A DNA stretch of 64,000 nucleotides, from NCBI RefSeq assembly GCF_048564905.1, contig NC_132989.1:19549257-19613256 (forward strand), given 5' to 3'. The DNA is from Vicugna pacos. Lineage: Eukaryota; Chordata; Mammalia; Artiodactyla; Camelidae. This document shows positions 23,006 to 36,014 of the stretch, one piece after another; positions within the stretch are counted from its first letter, which is position 1, and the number at the start of each line of letters is the position of its first letter. Position numbers and translations under genes: made by a program. The notes under the pieces were generated by a model. The model saw nothing but the letters and a program-made list of their open reading frames with translations, was not told where the DNA came from and did not search any database.

Positions 23006-23391
23006 GTGTTGTTGAGTTTGCTTTTGTTAAACCACTGTTCTCGGCGTCCCATTTTCTTTAACTAGGGTCTGGTTTTGACTTGTATTCCCAATCTGTTCTG
23101 AGCTTTAAGAATAGAGTTTGTCTGATACAGAATAAGAAAAAATGAGATTAAACAAGAAGCAATTTGCTTTGAGTTAGAATATTATTTCCTTGCATTAAGT
23201 TTATTTGGTTAATATTGTCATGTTCTCATGTCAGAGGATCTGTAAGAAAATACTGTATCTTGTATACTGATGATCAGCTTTTTCTGGAGAAACTGCCTCT
23301 CTCTTTGGACTAAGCGCACTTATAATTATGAGAAAGGTGCCTTGATAGGAGGAAGAATGTTGCCTTTCTTAAAGGGGAGACTTTCAGACTA

Positions 23392-23397
23392 AATAAA
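23392..23397 (+). terminator. Candidate distal poly(A) signal (AATAAA)
   Basis: Canonical AATAAA about 1.2 kb after the stop codon, with another AATAAA at 23467-23472. Either could make a longer 3' UTR. Neither has as clear a GT-rich downstream element as the ATTAAA site. Confidence 0.35.
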
Positions 23398-24908
23398 AAG
23401 AAATGCCAAACTGACATACTAATGGTTCTTTTTTAGAGCTAGTTTTCAATTGTAAAAGGTTAAGATAATAAAACATACTTCTAAAAGAAGATCATGATGA
23501 TTTCTAATCTCTGGGATCACACAAATACATTTTTCTTCACTAAATTAATGTTCTGGACAAATGCATTTACTACTAATTAGTTTTTGGCTGAGCTTTTAAA
23601 CTTACCAAACTCTTCTAGAATAATATTTTTGTTATAATTCTTGGATAGTATCCTTTTTGCTGTTTTCAAGTCTCTTTATAAATGTGCACCATTCTTGTTA
23701 AGGCAAATGTAATGGATGCCTTCTGTTAATATCTGATTATTCCTAATGAGCAGAGTAGATGAAGCTTTGGGAATTAAATTTCTCCCACTGTTGGTTAGGC
23801 TTAAGACCATTAATCTTCAGGCAATTTCCCAATGGGTAAAACTGTTTTCTTGCTTTTTGCCTCCACCCTCAACAAATTAAATCAATGTTGTAGTGGTTTT
23901 TGCTGTTAGTTGTGTTTTATTTAAGTCCAAAATGATTAGGTGAAAAACGATTTTATATTTAACTGTTATTCTGTCAAAACAGCTAAGCAGTTGTGTTGCC
24001 TTTGATGCAAGAGTTGAATTCTGGAGTTTGCCTGGTTACATGAAGAGTCACGTGTAGCCAAAATGTCCCTTATAAAATTCTCTTAAATAAAAAATACAGT
24101 ATATATAGCCAAATTTATGCATACTTTAAAAACTGATGTAGTATGTCTCAAAAATACCGTGTGGCAGCTTTTACCTCTGGCACTGGAATAGTTTTTTGCT
24201 TCTTAAGTATCAAGTAGAGCAACTGGCTTGCTTTAGGGCCCATTTTATACTAAAAACATACATATACCTTGAAGTACTGGAGACACTCTCAGCATAAGTA
24301 AAAGCTTATCCAGTGACGGTCACTGAGGAACTGAAACTCACTGTGAGTGGAGGGTGCAGGTCCACTCACTCAGGCCAGGGTGTTACTTGTTTATGCAAGC
24401 ATGTGTGCCAAGGACCGCTAGTTGATTTTACATACACTGTAAATGTGTGTTTTATGACTTTGCTATAATACCATACCATGTTTACCAGTGGGTGTTTTCA
24501 AGAGCTATATAACAAGGCTTGTAGGATTAGGCAAACTTTCTCCAGATATAGCTAGGCAGATAATGAAAAATTCTGTGCATCTTTAAATACTAACTGTCCT
24601 TAGTTACTGGCCATCCAATGAAAGAGAATTTTATTAAAATGTCTCCAATGACATGATTTGGGGTAGGATCTAAGTACTGTACATATGACATTTTGCAAGT
24701 ATGTGTATTTAACTTTGATAGGCATTGCTCAACTCAGATATACTCCCAAACTAAGGATAATTATCTCTATAATCTCATAGGTCTCTGATGCAATCATTAA
24801 GAATCATGAAAAATCAAGGCTGCATTTTGAGATCTGCCTATTGTCATTTAGAGCATATTTAATGTAATAACTCCTACAATTTGTTTAACTTGCCCTGTAG
24901 GAGGAAAA

Positions 24909-25022
24909 AATATATTTTATATATATTTATATATATATATATAAATATGTGTGTGTGTATATATATATAAATATATATAAAAATATGTGTGTGTATATAT
25001 ATATATGTATATATATATAAAA
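24909..25022. repeat. Compound (TA)n/(TG)n microsatellite
   Basis: Over 110 bp of TATATA with two near-identical internal units containing ATATGTGTGTG. This shows a duplication inside the array. Likely length-variable. Confidence 0.9.
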
Positions 25023-26639
25023 CACCGTGTTTAGCCTTTCATAAAGTAGTGCCAGTTTTCCAACAAACACAGCATGGTACAGATCATAGCATGAGGAATA
25101 CTTACCAAAGAATAGCAGTGGGCCTTCCTTAAATGATAGCTCAGGCGAGCTTCCTACCCATATAGTGGCCCCAAGTGAAATCTGTCCTCACAAAGTATCC
25201 ACTGATTCATTTTGTAGTGTTATGTCGCATTCCAACTACTGATTACCAAGTAATCTCAATTTTTACAAATTCCAATTTATTGGGAAGTGAAAGGTTATTT
25301 CTCAAGAAATTTGCATTAGTAATATGCTTGTTTCAAAACAACTTGAATCAAATTTAGTATCAGGCGAAAACATAAGTACCTTTTCAAAGAGAGTTGTAGC
25401 TAATGAGTTTCTCTTTTCTTTTTAGGATGTATTTAGGATTTGGGGGAAGGAGTGGCAATAACAAGATATCAAAGTTTATGAGAAATGCCTTAAGAAAAAA
25501 TTGCTTCAGGTGCTTTAATGAATAGATAAATATGATCTGTCGTTAGCTTGTCAAGCATATAGTGTTTAGTTTCAAACATCTTAAATAAAGCGTATCCTTA
25601 TGACTTTCTCCACAATCTATGCTGATACTACTTTACACCACCAATGAAGAAATGATTGTTTTTTAATTAACTATACTTCTGCCACCATCCAAATGATTGA
25701 AGTTTGAATTTTAGTACATTACTATTACTTACATTTCAGTAAGTTGCTTTCTTTATGAATATATATCCGTTTTGTAACTGGGCCATAGGAAAAATGAAAC
25801 ATACTAAATTGTTGATTTCTGGAGATTGGCAGATTACTTAGTCAAAAGTGTTTTATATTATTATTAATGAATGTGTATCTCAGAATGGTGGCCATAAAAC
25901 CTGAAGAATAAAATCAGTGTGTAGTTCTGATTTTTGCATCACAGATAGCAGTATTTCTTCTGCCCTTGTACACGAAGTTCCTAGTCTAATGAAGAACATT
26001 ACCTGCTGATGGAACACAATGTCCTCTGTTGTGCAAATCAAATGATTACATACTCAAATGAGGACTAATTAAGTGCAGAGCTGTTCTCCTAATTTAAAAG
26101 CTCAAATGCTTTCTTGAGCACATTGGGTTCTAAAAATTGGATATTACATTTTTTTGTGAGCTTAACTAATTAGGCTTACCTTGCATATATAATTTTTTTT
26201 TTTCCTGAAACTGTCTCTAAATCTGTTGATAGCTTGCTTGTAGGGTGATTACTTAGGCATTACGGTATTTTAAATAACTTTTCAACACTTGCAGCACAAA
26301 AGGAATTTCAAAAATGAGAAAACAAAGAAGTACTCAGTAGAAACATTTAAGATGCTTGTAAATTTATACCTACTTGGCCTAATCTGGGTTCTTGTAAAAA
26401 TAGAGAAAGCAATATGGATATTTGATTTTTTCCCCCAGGTGAATATAGTTCAAACCAATGTCTGTAAAATTTAATGACGCATTTGCTTACAGTTTGCAGT
26501 TTTGTGATCTTTGATAATATTGTAGGACTTGGTAAAGTCTTTTTATTAGGCAATCGATGATCCTAAAAGCCCTATTATTTTATTTGTTGTAATCTTCAAG
26601 ATGGGAATGTCTAATTCCTTTTCTGATTGCACATCATCA

Positions 26640-26990
26640 TTATAATAAAAAATAAGACCTCTATACAGCAATGAATAGGAATGGATTATTGATAAGATGT
26701 TTCAACATGGATGACTCTTGAAAATATGCTAAGTTAAAAAAAAATCAAATGTGAAAGGCCACATACTGTATGATTCAACTTTTATGAATTTCTCGGAAAG
26801 ACAAATCTCTAGAGGTAAATCAGTAGTTGCCTGGAGGTGGAAGTGGGGACTGACTGCAGTTGAACAGGATGTAACTTTTTGAGTGATAATGGTTATGCAA
26901 CTGTATATTTACTAAAATCATTAAAGTGTATGCTTAAAGTGAGTAGATTCTATGATATATAAATTCTGTGTCAAATTATTTTTTAAATCA
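26640..26990 (+). mobile_element. Old L1M 3' UTR
   Basis: AAAGGCCACATACTGTATGATTC, GTAGTTGCCTGGAGG, then TATGCAACTGTATATTTACT follow the order of L1M 3' UTRs. Confidence 0.8.
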
Positions 26991-27249
26991 TGAGAGGATG
27001 AGAGGTAGAGCAACCTGCCAGAACATCTGTATTTTTAGATCTCAAACAGAGGAAAAAACAATATAGTGCTTTTGCCCAGAGGAAAACAAAATGAAGTGAA
27101 ATTGCCCTCCCCCCAAATTTCACTCCCCACACAACTCACTCTTCATATACATTGGTGTGCATGTTAGCAGACCATACACACAGACACCCTCTTACCCTCC
27201 TTCTTTTCCTCCAGTGGCTTCTATACACAGGAATACACATGCAGGTGCC

Positions 27250-27790
27250 TTTTTTAAAAACTTAAATTCATGTAACAAAATTTAACAGTTTTTAAGTGTA
27301 CAATTCAGTGGTTTTAGTATATTCACAATGTTATACAGCCATCATCACTATCTAATTTCAGAAAATTTCTATCACTCCTATACCTCTCAATTCCTCACCT
27401 CCCATGCCCTGGCAACCGCTGTTTATTTTCTGTCTCTGGATTTGCTTATTCTGGACATTTTATATAAATAGAAGCATGAAATGTGGCCTTTTGCTTCTGG
27501 CATCTTTCACTTAGCATAGTGTTTTCAAAGCCATCTTTTTTTTTTTTTTAACTTAACAATCTGTTACGGGCATCATTATGTGTGTTGAACATTGAAATTT
27601 ACTTTACTCTTTAATAGCTGGATATCATTATATGAGCAGCTACATTTACTTCAGCAGTCCCCTACTGTTGAACAGTTGGGATCTTTGTACCTCCTTTTAA
27701 AAATTATAAATAGTGCTGCATTGGTATTGGCATCTTTTATTATTGGAGTGTCACATTTGCTTTTAATAGTGCTAAGGTTGGCCATTATTT
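27250..27790 (-). mobile_element. Old L1M 3' end
   Basis: Reversed L1M sequence: AAGTGTACAATTCAGTGG, ATACAGCCATCATCAC, CTGGCAACCGCTG, TCTGGACATTTTATATAAAT, CTTTCACTTAGCATAG, AATAGTGCTGCATTGG. Confidence 0.85.
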
Positions 27791-30454
27791 AAACCCAGTT
27801 TGAATTCTGAGAATGTCAATTTTATTCTCTAATAGCTTTATTTCCTGCGAGTATAGTTTTCTCTGGTTTGTTGAAACATACATGTCACATCCATATTAAC
27901 AGAAGGCATTGCTCTTTGGTTCTCATTCCACTCTTACGCAGTGGACTGTGAATATTGCTTAAAGAATTATGTCACACCCACACTTCAAATTATTCCTGCA
28001 TTAGGATGGAGATTTCATTTAAAGTGAGCTGCCTTTTTTCTTTTCTTGACCATTTAGAAGAGTTATTCCAGCAGTGTCATTTTTAGGTCACTGTTCTTAT
28101 ATAGCTTTAAAAAAAAAAAGTTCGAAATGTGCCCATTTAAAATTTCTCCTTGAGTGGGTCTGTATGCCCATAGAATTTAGAAACTTCAGGACATCCTTGA
28201 GCATTTAACTCAGTTGTGTTTTAATTTTATCAATACTCATCCTTAGAGATAAGATCAAATGTATAAGATGGGCTGTTCAAATTAGGCCTTGTTACCCAAT
28301 GTGTTTCTATTTAAATTTCCAAGAGTTAAGTTTTACCACAGTTACAGTTAAAAGGCCTAAAACAACATCTCCAAATCAGACATATGCAGAAATCAGTTAT
28401 ATAAATTTTAATTGAACTTTGAGTTGAATTTCTTAATAAAATGATTTAGAATGGTTTCCTTCTTTTTCCCCCTTGGGATGGGGTTGCTTTGAGGGCATTT
28501 GTTTGCTTTGGCATTCTATTTTTAATGTCCTGTAATGTCCTATGGCCTGTAAGTAGGCTTGCTTTTTTAATGCACTTTCTTAAAAAACACTGTGCTGTTT
28601 AAATGTGGTACATTTTAATTACTACCTGAGCATTCATATTGACCAATATCTCCTAGCTTAAATGCCAGTTCAGATGCTCCTTGAATATCTATGCCACAAG
28701 GTCATGCTTAAATAGGCTCAATTTTTACCATCTTTTCAGACCATATTCTGTTCTGACTTTGGTCTAGGTCACAATCTTCCTGGTGAGATAACATGGTTTT
28801 GGCTTTTTCTATAAAAGATCCAGTCATTTCTATGGTAATAAAAGATTAAACTGCATCCCCAGTGATGTGAATGGTATTTAAACATGGCTACCTTTGATCA
28901 TCTACTTTGAACCAAAGTTAGACTTTAATATTTGACATGAGTCACACTGATTTTCTGATTTTTACTTTATCATATCACAAAAATAAGAGAGAATCATTTA
29001 TGAACAAACCATGGAAACTCTGTCTCAACCAGGACCCAGCTAGAAGCAGAGTGGAAGTTGAGAGTACGAAAGTCAAGGCTAATCTGGGGCCTTAAGAAAA
29101 TCAGCAGGGGAAAGGTTGGAGAGATTGTACAAAGTTACGCTAAGGAATTTGCCTTAATATTTACACTATGTCATATAGACATTGATAGGAAATTTTTACT
29201 GTATCAAAATAAAGCCTATTAATGCGACATAAAAAGCAGTTAAGTACAAAAAAAAGGTATGTTGATTCTTTAAATGAATTTTGTAATGAAACTCAGTACT
29301 GCAGCAGTGTTTAAATTGCTTACACTGCAGGAGAGATTGGGTCTTTTTGTTCTCTCCTTATTGGAAATGGGGTCATGTCACCCTCCTCTAAGACTCGAGC
29401 AGGGGACTGTGTTTCTCTGGCCAAGGTCTGGAAGAGGGTATCCATTCACAACCACCCTAATGGGCTTCATTCCACCTGTCCCACAGACTGGGTGTGCTCT
29501 GGCTGCCAGTACTGCTCCAAAAATAACTTCTTCCACATTGGCAATTATAATATTCTGATCCAGAGCAGAACCTATGAATTGGAACAGTTAAAAAGCTTGA
29601 AAAATAAGTAGTTTATCACCATTTAAAAGACAAATGCCTAGGGTATGGCTTCTATACTTACCTCCTTGTTTCTGTCCTTTCAGTGTCTCACCCTAGTGTT
29701 CTGTTTATGTCTGTTCAAACTGTAATTGACTCTGATACAGAAATGAAATGTATTTATAGTGTATATTTTGCATATCAAAGTTTTATGTTGCCTATTCTCA
29801 GTTCTTGAACAAGAAAGTAGGTGAACCAAATATTTCACCTCCTAGTGATGGAGAAAATGTATTGGATATATTTTTTCAAGGAATATGGGGAGCAATAGTC
29901 CCTTGAGGTTCCTGGACTCAGGAGCTGTTTCCCACCCTAGTTCAATGAGCTTTTCCCGTTGAATGCAGTTCCAAGCTATTAAGTGCCTACTGGGAGCAAA
30001 ACCCTGCTTTTGGCTTCCTCCTTACAAGCTGAATACTCTGCATGAATGTTTTTCCTTACAACTGATATTTTGAGTGCCCTTGGACTCTTCTCTGTGAGTC
30101 TAAGAATGACACATTTTTTGCACAATTTTGAATTGAGAACTGAGAATGGAAAATACGTATCTGAGCTCTAGCCCTGCTAAGAAGTTGGAGACCTTGATTA
30201 AGTCATTTTTGAGCTTTACTTTTCTCTCAAATGAAGTTGTCTTAGATTCCTTAATACATTCCAGTTCTGAAATACAAATTTAACATGCATGTAATATGTA
30301 TTACTGTATATGTTGTATATAACATGTATGTAAATATAAAATATGTAAGTATGCATGTAACTTTTGAGGTGGTAATAAAATCTGTCATGTTTGAGAAGAC
30401 TATACACTGTATATGAAAGTGTTGCATATCTACTAATTTTATCAGGCTACGTGA

Positions 30455-30491
<37 letters not shown>

Positions 30492-32155
30492 AAATGATAT
30501 TTTCTTTGTTTAAAAAAAAGCATACACACACACACATTTGTCACCTGGCACAAATACTTCATTAAGTGAGAGAATTAATGATTGGATGCTCTTTTCCAGA
30601 CCTTTTGAATTGACTGGAAGAAGTTTTAACTATATCTTAGAAAGAAAGTGTGATTTCACCCCAGTAACTCCTAATGTAATTTTGGCTTTTAAGTTTTTGT
30701 CCTTCTAGTCTAATTGCATTGAAAAATATTATTAATCAGTCACATGGTCCATAGGCCAGAGTTAGATACTCTAACATTAGAGTTAAGTCCTTTTTTTTTT
30801 TTTGAAGTTCATCACTGTCCCTCTCAAGCTTATAAAAATAGGCTAATTCACTCCAATGTACCAGGGACTTTTATCTATATTAGCACAGGCCTCCTGGGGT
30901 ATGACATGACTCCTCTGAAAAAATCCAGTAGCCATTTCCTTAGTTCAATAACTAGAATGTTTTGGACAAAATAAACGCTGTGCTACTCTTTAGGAAAGAA
31001 ATTACGTCCATTTCAGCGACTTGGGACGTACAGGAAAAAACAGCCTGGCTCTCAAAAGGTAATGCTGCAAAGGGAAGGGAGTTTTGGGGTCTGTTTTCTT
31101 TAATAATTTGGTTTTTACACTTACCATAGGATATAATATATAATAATATTTTAAAGGTGTAATATAATAAATACCCATGTGCCCTGCCTCTAGGTTGAAA
31201 AGTAAAAACATTCTCAAGTGTAGTTGAAATACCCTTTGTATACTTTCGTTGCAGCCCATGTCTTCCCAGCAGAAGTTACTAATACTCTGAGGTTTGTCAT
31301 TCTCAGCAAGAAGAAAACTTGAAAACGTGATGACTTCTGAAAGGATCCACTGCCTTATAGTTTATTTTCGATCCTAAGGGCAAACTAGAAAAAATAAATC
31401 ATACATACAGCATTGAGCTGATAATTGAATTAAAGTCTTGCAACCTTGCCTCTCTCAAAAGGCTTTTTCTTTTTTTTTTTTTGGCAACAAATCAGAAGCT
31501 GAGCTACCTCTTTGAGGTTTGGATTACTGACTTAGTGACTTCTGGCTTTGTTCTGACATGAGCTCCACATGTCTGCCTCTAGTTCTGAATTCTAGATTAC
31601 ATCAGAACACGAAGCTCTGTTCCTACTAGGTGTTACTTTGTTTAGCAAGCTTCTGGAGAATTCCTGTGGGCAGGGCAGTTACAATTTGTATACAGTTGGG
31701 TATGCCTTCCCTCACAAGGAGGGCCAAGCAGAAGGGGAAAGCGCTTAGGGGAAGGGCTAGTAACCAGCTTTGCCCTCTGGTGCTGCCCCTCACCCAAGAT
31801 AGGACTGGATAAAGTTAAGTTTTATACTGCCTGTAAAATGGCACTAAAAATGGTTTCTCCTCTCACTTCACTGGAGGATCAAAAGAGACCATCTATGTGA
31901 AATGGCTTTACAGAGTTCAAAAGACTATGCGCAGGCAGGGTGCTATTTTTCAGAAAACAAACCTAACTGTGTGCTCTGGAGCTGGTTGCCCTGTGGGTGG
32001 GGGAAAACCAGAGCCTATAAGTCAGATCTACCGAAGCTGTGATCTGGGCTCTCACCCCAAGACAGAGAGCAGGCTGCTTCAGCTGTATCCGCAAGTCCAG
32101 CTCAAACTCGCCACATTTGAAAACCTATTTGTCCCGAGAAAATGTATCAGTTAAG
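27791..32155. other. Intergenic sequence, no gene seen
   Basis: AT-rich, with (GT)n and (CA)n runs listed separately. Short open frames at 29274-29611, 31630-31812 and 31897-32154 show no family signature, splice context or codon pattern that would support them. Confidence 0.5.
30457..30486 (+). repeat. (GT)15 microsatellite
   Basis: Uninterrupted GT run. A shorter (AC)n run lies at about 30523-30537 in the opposite sense. Confidence 0.95.
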
Positions 32156-32159
32156 AGCT

Positions 32160-32410
32160 CAGGCTTTGCAATCTGACCAATTAGAGCTCAGAAGCCAGCT
32201 TCCCCACTAGAGTCTTGTGGAAATGTCCTCTCTCAGCCTCGGTTGTCTTATCTGCCGGACGGGGTTAACTGCAGCATCTGCTTATGAGGCTCTGTGGGTT
32301 TACTGAGCAAAAGAATGCTGAGGACTTGATCGCTGCCTTGTAAACGGCAAGCAGGCAGCAGGCAGCAGGGGGTAGGTAGTACATTTCACCGTGAGCAGTA
32401 GTAGCCTCAG
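32160..32410 (-). mobile_element. MIR
   Basis: Reversed MIR: GGCTTTGCAATCTGACC, CTCTCAGCCTCGGTTGTCTTATCTG (32230-32254), then GGCTCTGTGGGTTTACTGAG. Confidence 0.75.
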
Positions 32411-32436
32411 CCACAGTTATGCAGGGGACTTGGACA

Positions 32437-32714
32437 TTTTTCTTTTCAGTTTTATTTTTTATTGAAGTTTAGTTGATTTACAATGTTAATTTCAGGTATA
32501 TAGCAAAGCGATTCACTTATACATATACATACATCATACATATTTTTTCAGATTCTTTTCCATTATAGCTTATTACAAGAAATTGAATGTAGTTCTCTGT
32601 GCTATACAGTAGGTCCTTGTTGTTAATCTATTTTATATATTATTGATGTGTATCTGTTAGTCCCAGACTCCTAATTTATCCCTCCCACTCCTTTCCCCTT
32701 TGGTAGCCATAGTT
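32437..32714 (-). mobile_element. L1 3' tail (cetartiodactyl type)
   Basis: Reversed 3' UTR: TTATTGAAGTTTAGTTGATT, GCTATACAGTAGGTCCTTG, TAATTTATCCCTCCCAC. TTGGACA occurs at both edges (32430 and 32715), a partial target duplication. Strongly 5'-truncated. Confidence 0.88.
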
Positions 32715-32721
32715 TTGGACA

Positions 32722-34599
32722 AATTTTTTCTTATAATTGTCAGTGTAATTACTTGGGACTTAATTTGTTTGTATTGTGCCTAAACAGTGAACCAGCGGTC
32801 TTGTATACAATTTTTATTTGTTCTTTGTAAGTGAGGGATTATTTCTTCAAAAAAAAGTCATCTCTGATACAGATTTTCCCCTTTTGTGCCAGATCTGTAT
32901 TTCCTTTCATCTACATATAATTCACTATTATCCGGACTCGGGGGAATCTAGTTAAACAATATGAATCTTGACCTCACTTTTCATTCTGTGGGACTGACTC
33001 ATGAAGCGACATAATGTTTGTGCCTTATTACAGAGACTTAAAAAAAATGCAGTTGGTGTTTGCACACTAGTTAACATTTCCTTAATGTGATTTACCCAAT
33101 TTGGCTCAAGTAAAACAAGTGCCCGGTTACTTAACTTGATATGCACGTCTGAAAATAAGTTTGGTGAGATCTGCTATTGGAATTTTCTTTGTTTCATGGA
33201 GGTTTATATAGTTGAAGAATAATGTGAATGGTTGAAAGTCCTAAAGCAGAATTTGAAGGAATGTCAACAACCCATATTTACTGTAATAGCACTTGGGCAA
33301 TAGTTCATCTCCACTTCGCTTCAGAGCTATAAATAGTCCTAATTGGTTTTCTTTGTACGCTTACTGGATTAATTATAGTAGAACAAGCCAAGTGATATTA
33401 CTGTAGCAGTTGGCCAAACTTGACACAAACACAATAATTAAAATGATTGCTTTTTAATTTCGCCCCTTTTCAGTAGTTTAATGAGCTGAATCTACAGTGT
33501 TACAAGCCTTCAAGAATTCGACTTGAGAATCACTAGGCTTTTCTGTCAATATGTTTCCATTGTTGACAGTGGATTTCAGTGTGTTGTTGGGAGTTTCCTT
33601 CAGAAAGGAAACACCTGGGTCCTGCTTTCAGGCACTGTCGGCTTAGTTAAAATGTATTGTTGCCATCATTCTTGCAGCACCAAGGAATAATCATGTGTTT
33701 CCATCTACCTATCCAAATTGCTACTGGTAACACACACACACACAGGGTAACACACGCATGTGCACTTGCCTGCACACACACATACACACATCCTTAACAG
33801 AGAAACTGTTTCCTTCAGCATCAGTAAAGGTCACATGGTTTATTTCAACATGTCCTCCAACAAGCTGTTCAGTGCTCAGCATTATCCAAGGCAAAGACTG
33901 CTCAGCTGCTCCGCCATCCTGTCTCTCTTGCTGCAAGATGTCTGATTCCATCTGGAAAAGTATGGTTATTGTTAATGTACAAGAAGAGGGCCTCTGGGGA
34001 GCAAAAAAAGTGAAAAATGGCCACTGCCAAAGATATAGTCCTTTCATCCTAAAAAGGTTACCTGAGCTGCTCTTGGTCCTCCCATTATGTTCTTGCGCGG
34101 TTTGCCAATTAACTTTTCCCAGTGCTCAGGGGTCACTGATCTGGACAGCATCCTTTGGTTTCCCCTCCCATTGATTCCCAGAAAAGTTGTTAAAAATGCA
34201 CTGTACTTCCTTTCTGCTTTTCCCTTAGTGACTGGGTTGCTTTGTGAGAATTTGATACACAGGTTTGAACAACCTCTTTACATAGTGGAGACAAGAAATA
34301 GAAGAGGAGAAGTACACTCAGATGAGCTAGAATGAGAGCAAACTTCAGCTTAAATCTTTCACAGAACTACCCTGATCTTTGTTGCTTTTGAAAATTTTAA
34401 AACAGAGAACAGTTGAGAGAGGAGAAGAGTGTTTTTCCCCCTCTGTATATCTCAGAAGGATTTCCCACTTCATATCAGACTCTGAATGACTCTATATAGC
34501 CTGCATTTAAAATGTCAGTCATTTCACCAGGCCTTTAGTAAACAAGGATTCAACTGGCAGTTGGAGAAGCTGAGCACCTGCAAGTTTCTCCAGTGTTCC
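32722..34599. other. Intergenic sequence with a possible regulatory block
   Basis: No repeat is recognised at 33150-33700. There GGATTAATTA (33366-33375) and TAATTA (33435-33440) are homeodomain-type sites. 33731-33790 is an AC-rich microsatellite region. The open frames at 33721-34174 overlap that low-complexity DNA. Confidence 0.4.
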
Positions 34600-35390
34600 C
34601 AACACTCTTCGAAATAGTGAACATTCCTCAGAATTCAGTTCTGAGCCCTTGATTCTCTGTCTTTACATCCTGCCCTCCCAGGCAGTCCATTTGCTCTTAC
34701 AGATTCATTTCTTGCCCCCATGTTAGAGATTGCCAAATCTTTATCCCAGACACTAACCTCTCATCGGTGCTCCAATCCCAATCATCAGTTGCCTGCTGGA
34801 CATTTCTTTAAGACGTCCCAATGTCAATTCAAACTCAACAGATGCACCGTGAATGGAACTCGTCTTCTCCCCATCTCTCCCCTCTGCTCTGACAGGCTGC
34901 CTCTCCACCATCCACAATTCTTTCCCTCTCTCTCAATCCATCTCTCCCTTCCCTCTCCCTCTCTCTCTCACAGCCGTTCCAGTAATGATCAAGATTGCAG
35001 TCATCCTTTGATTTCCTCTCTCCCCTCTTCTCACATCTCTGCACTACATGAGTCTTCTGTAGTCTTTCATGCCTCGGCTGTGTCCGCTTTCTCTACAGGG
35101 TACCTAAGTCATCCAAGTTTACCCAGGCATTTACTCAACCAGTGTTTCTTAGTTATCTGTGCCTTGCACTGTGATAGGCACAGTGAGGATCTGATGTTAG
35201 GAAAGAAATTGCCATGTCAGTAATCATAACCATTTCCCCTGAATTATTACAACAGTCTCCTAATTGGTGTCCTGGAAGCCAGTGTCTCTTCCTCTCCCGT
35301 CCACCAGGCCACAGGTTAACCTTCCCAAATACAATTTGATACTATCTTTCTAAATATCATAGCTCTAACTATCAGCGACTCTGCTACATT
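34600..35390 (+). mobile_element. L2
   Basis: Reads as L2 for nearly 800 bp: AGTTGCCTGCTGGACAT, AACTCAACAGATGCACC, pyrimidine-rich CTCTCTCCCTTCC, TCTCCTAATTGGTGTCC. The 167-codon frame at 34720-35223 lies within it and is a Ser/Leu/His-rich by-product. Confidence 0.7.
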
Positions 35391-35835
35391 CATTATGGCC
35401 TAAAACATTTAGGACTCTTCTGGTAGAGCATCGTAGGCCACCCAGCTGCATTTTGAATCATGGCTGCGTGTCCACTGGCAAAACGGGAATACCATCTCAC
35501 CTTCAGCTGCCAGCCTTCCTTCCACCAGACACTGCAGGGGATGAGGGCAGCAACTGAGAGTCTTACCCTGCCAGAAGCAAGACTCTCTGGGAAAGACTGG
35601 GGTGCCCGGGATAATGAGGCCCATGGATTAACTTCCCAGTTGAACAAGTTAGCACCGTTCAGTGCCAAAGCCACCGTCAATGCCCACAGTGCCAACTGGG
35701 TTTCTGAAAAACATGTGTGGGAGATTTCTAGATAGATAAATTAGTGCAAGTTGACCACACTCTGATCTTAGAACAACAGGGAAGACCTCCCTGATGAAGT
35801 GACATCCATTCCTTTATGTTTAAAATAGTTCATCT
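35391..35835. other. No feature seen
   Basis: A moderately GC-rich stretch with overlapping open frames on both strands (91 codons +, 100 codons -). No family, splice or repeat evidence was found. Confidence 0.4.
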
Positions 35836-35836
35836 T

Positions 35837-35914
35837 TGGGGGGAGGGTATAACTTAGTGGTAGAGCACGTGTCTAGCAAGCATGAGGTCCTGGGTTCAAT
35901 CCCCAGTACCTCCA

Positions 35915-35950
<36 letters not shown>

Positions 35951-36003
35951 CCTAATTACCTACCCCCAACAAAAAATAAAATAAACATTTTAAAAGATAA
36001 AAT
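35837..36003 (+). mobile_element. Camelid tRNA-Ala-derived SINE (Vic-1 type)
   Basis: tRNA-like head with an A-box-like TAACTTAGTGG and B box GGTTCAATCC, then (TAAA)n, CTACCCCC and an A-rich tail. TTTAAAATAG (35819-35828) and TTTAAAAATAG (36004-36014) may be the target duplication. Confidence 0.9.
35913..35950 (+). repeat. (TAAA)n run within the SINE tail
   Basis: About nine AAAT units joining the tRNA-like head to the SINE's unique tail; longer than in the copies at 20.2 and 62.4 kb. Prone to length change. Confidence 0.9.
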
Positions 36004-36014
36004 TTTAAAAATAG

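Larger units (their letters stand above)
23006..26639. other. AT-rich 3' flank of YIPF5
   Basis: No repeat or gene was recognised apart from the AT microsatellite at 24909-25022. Part could belong to a longer YIPF5 3' UTR using the signals at 23392-23472. Confidence 0.5.

Noticed and set aside
34720-35223. 167-codon open frame
   Set aside because: It lies in pyrimidine-rich L2 sequence. Its Ser/Leu/Pro/His bias is what such sequence gives, and there is no domain.
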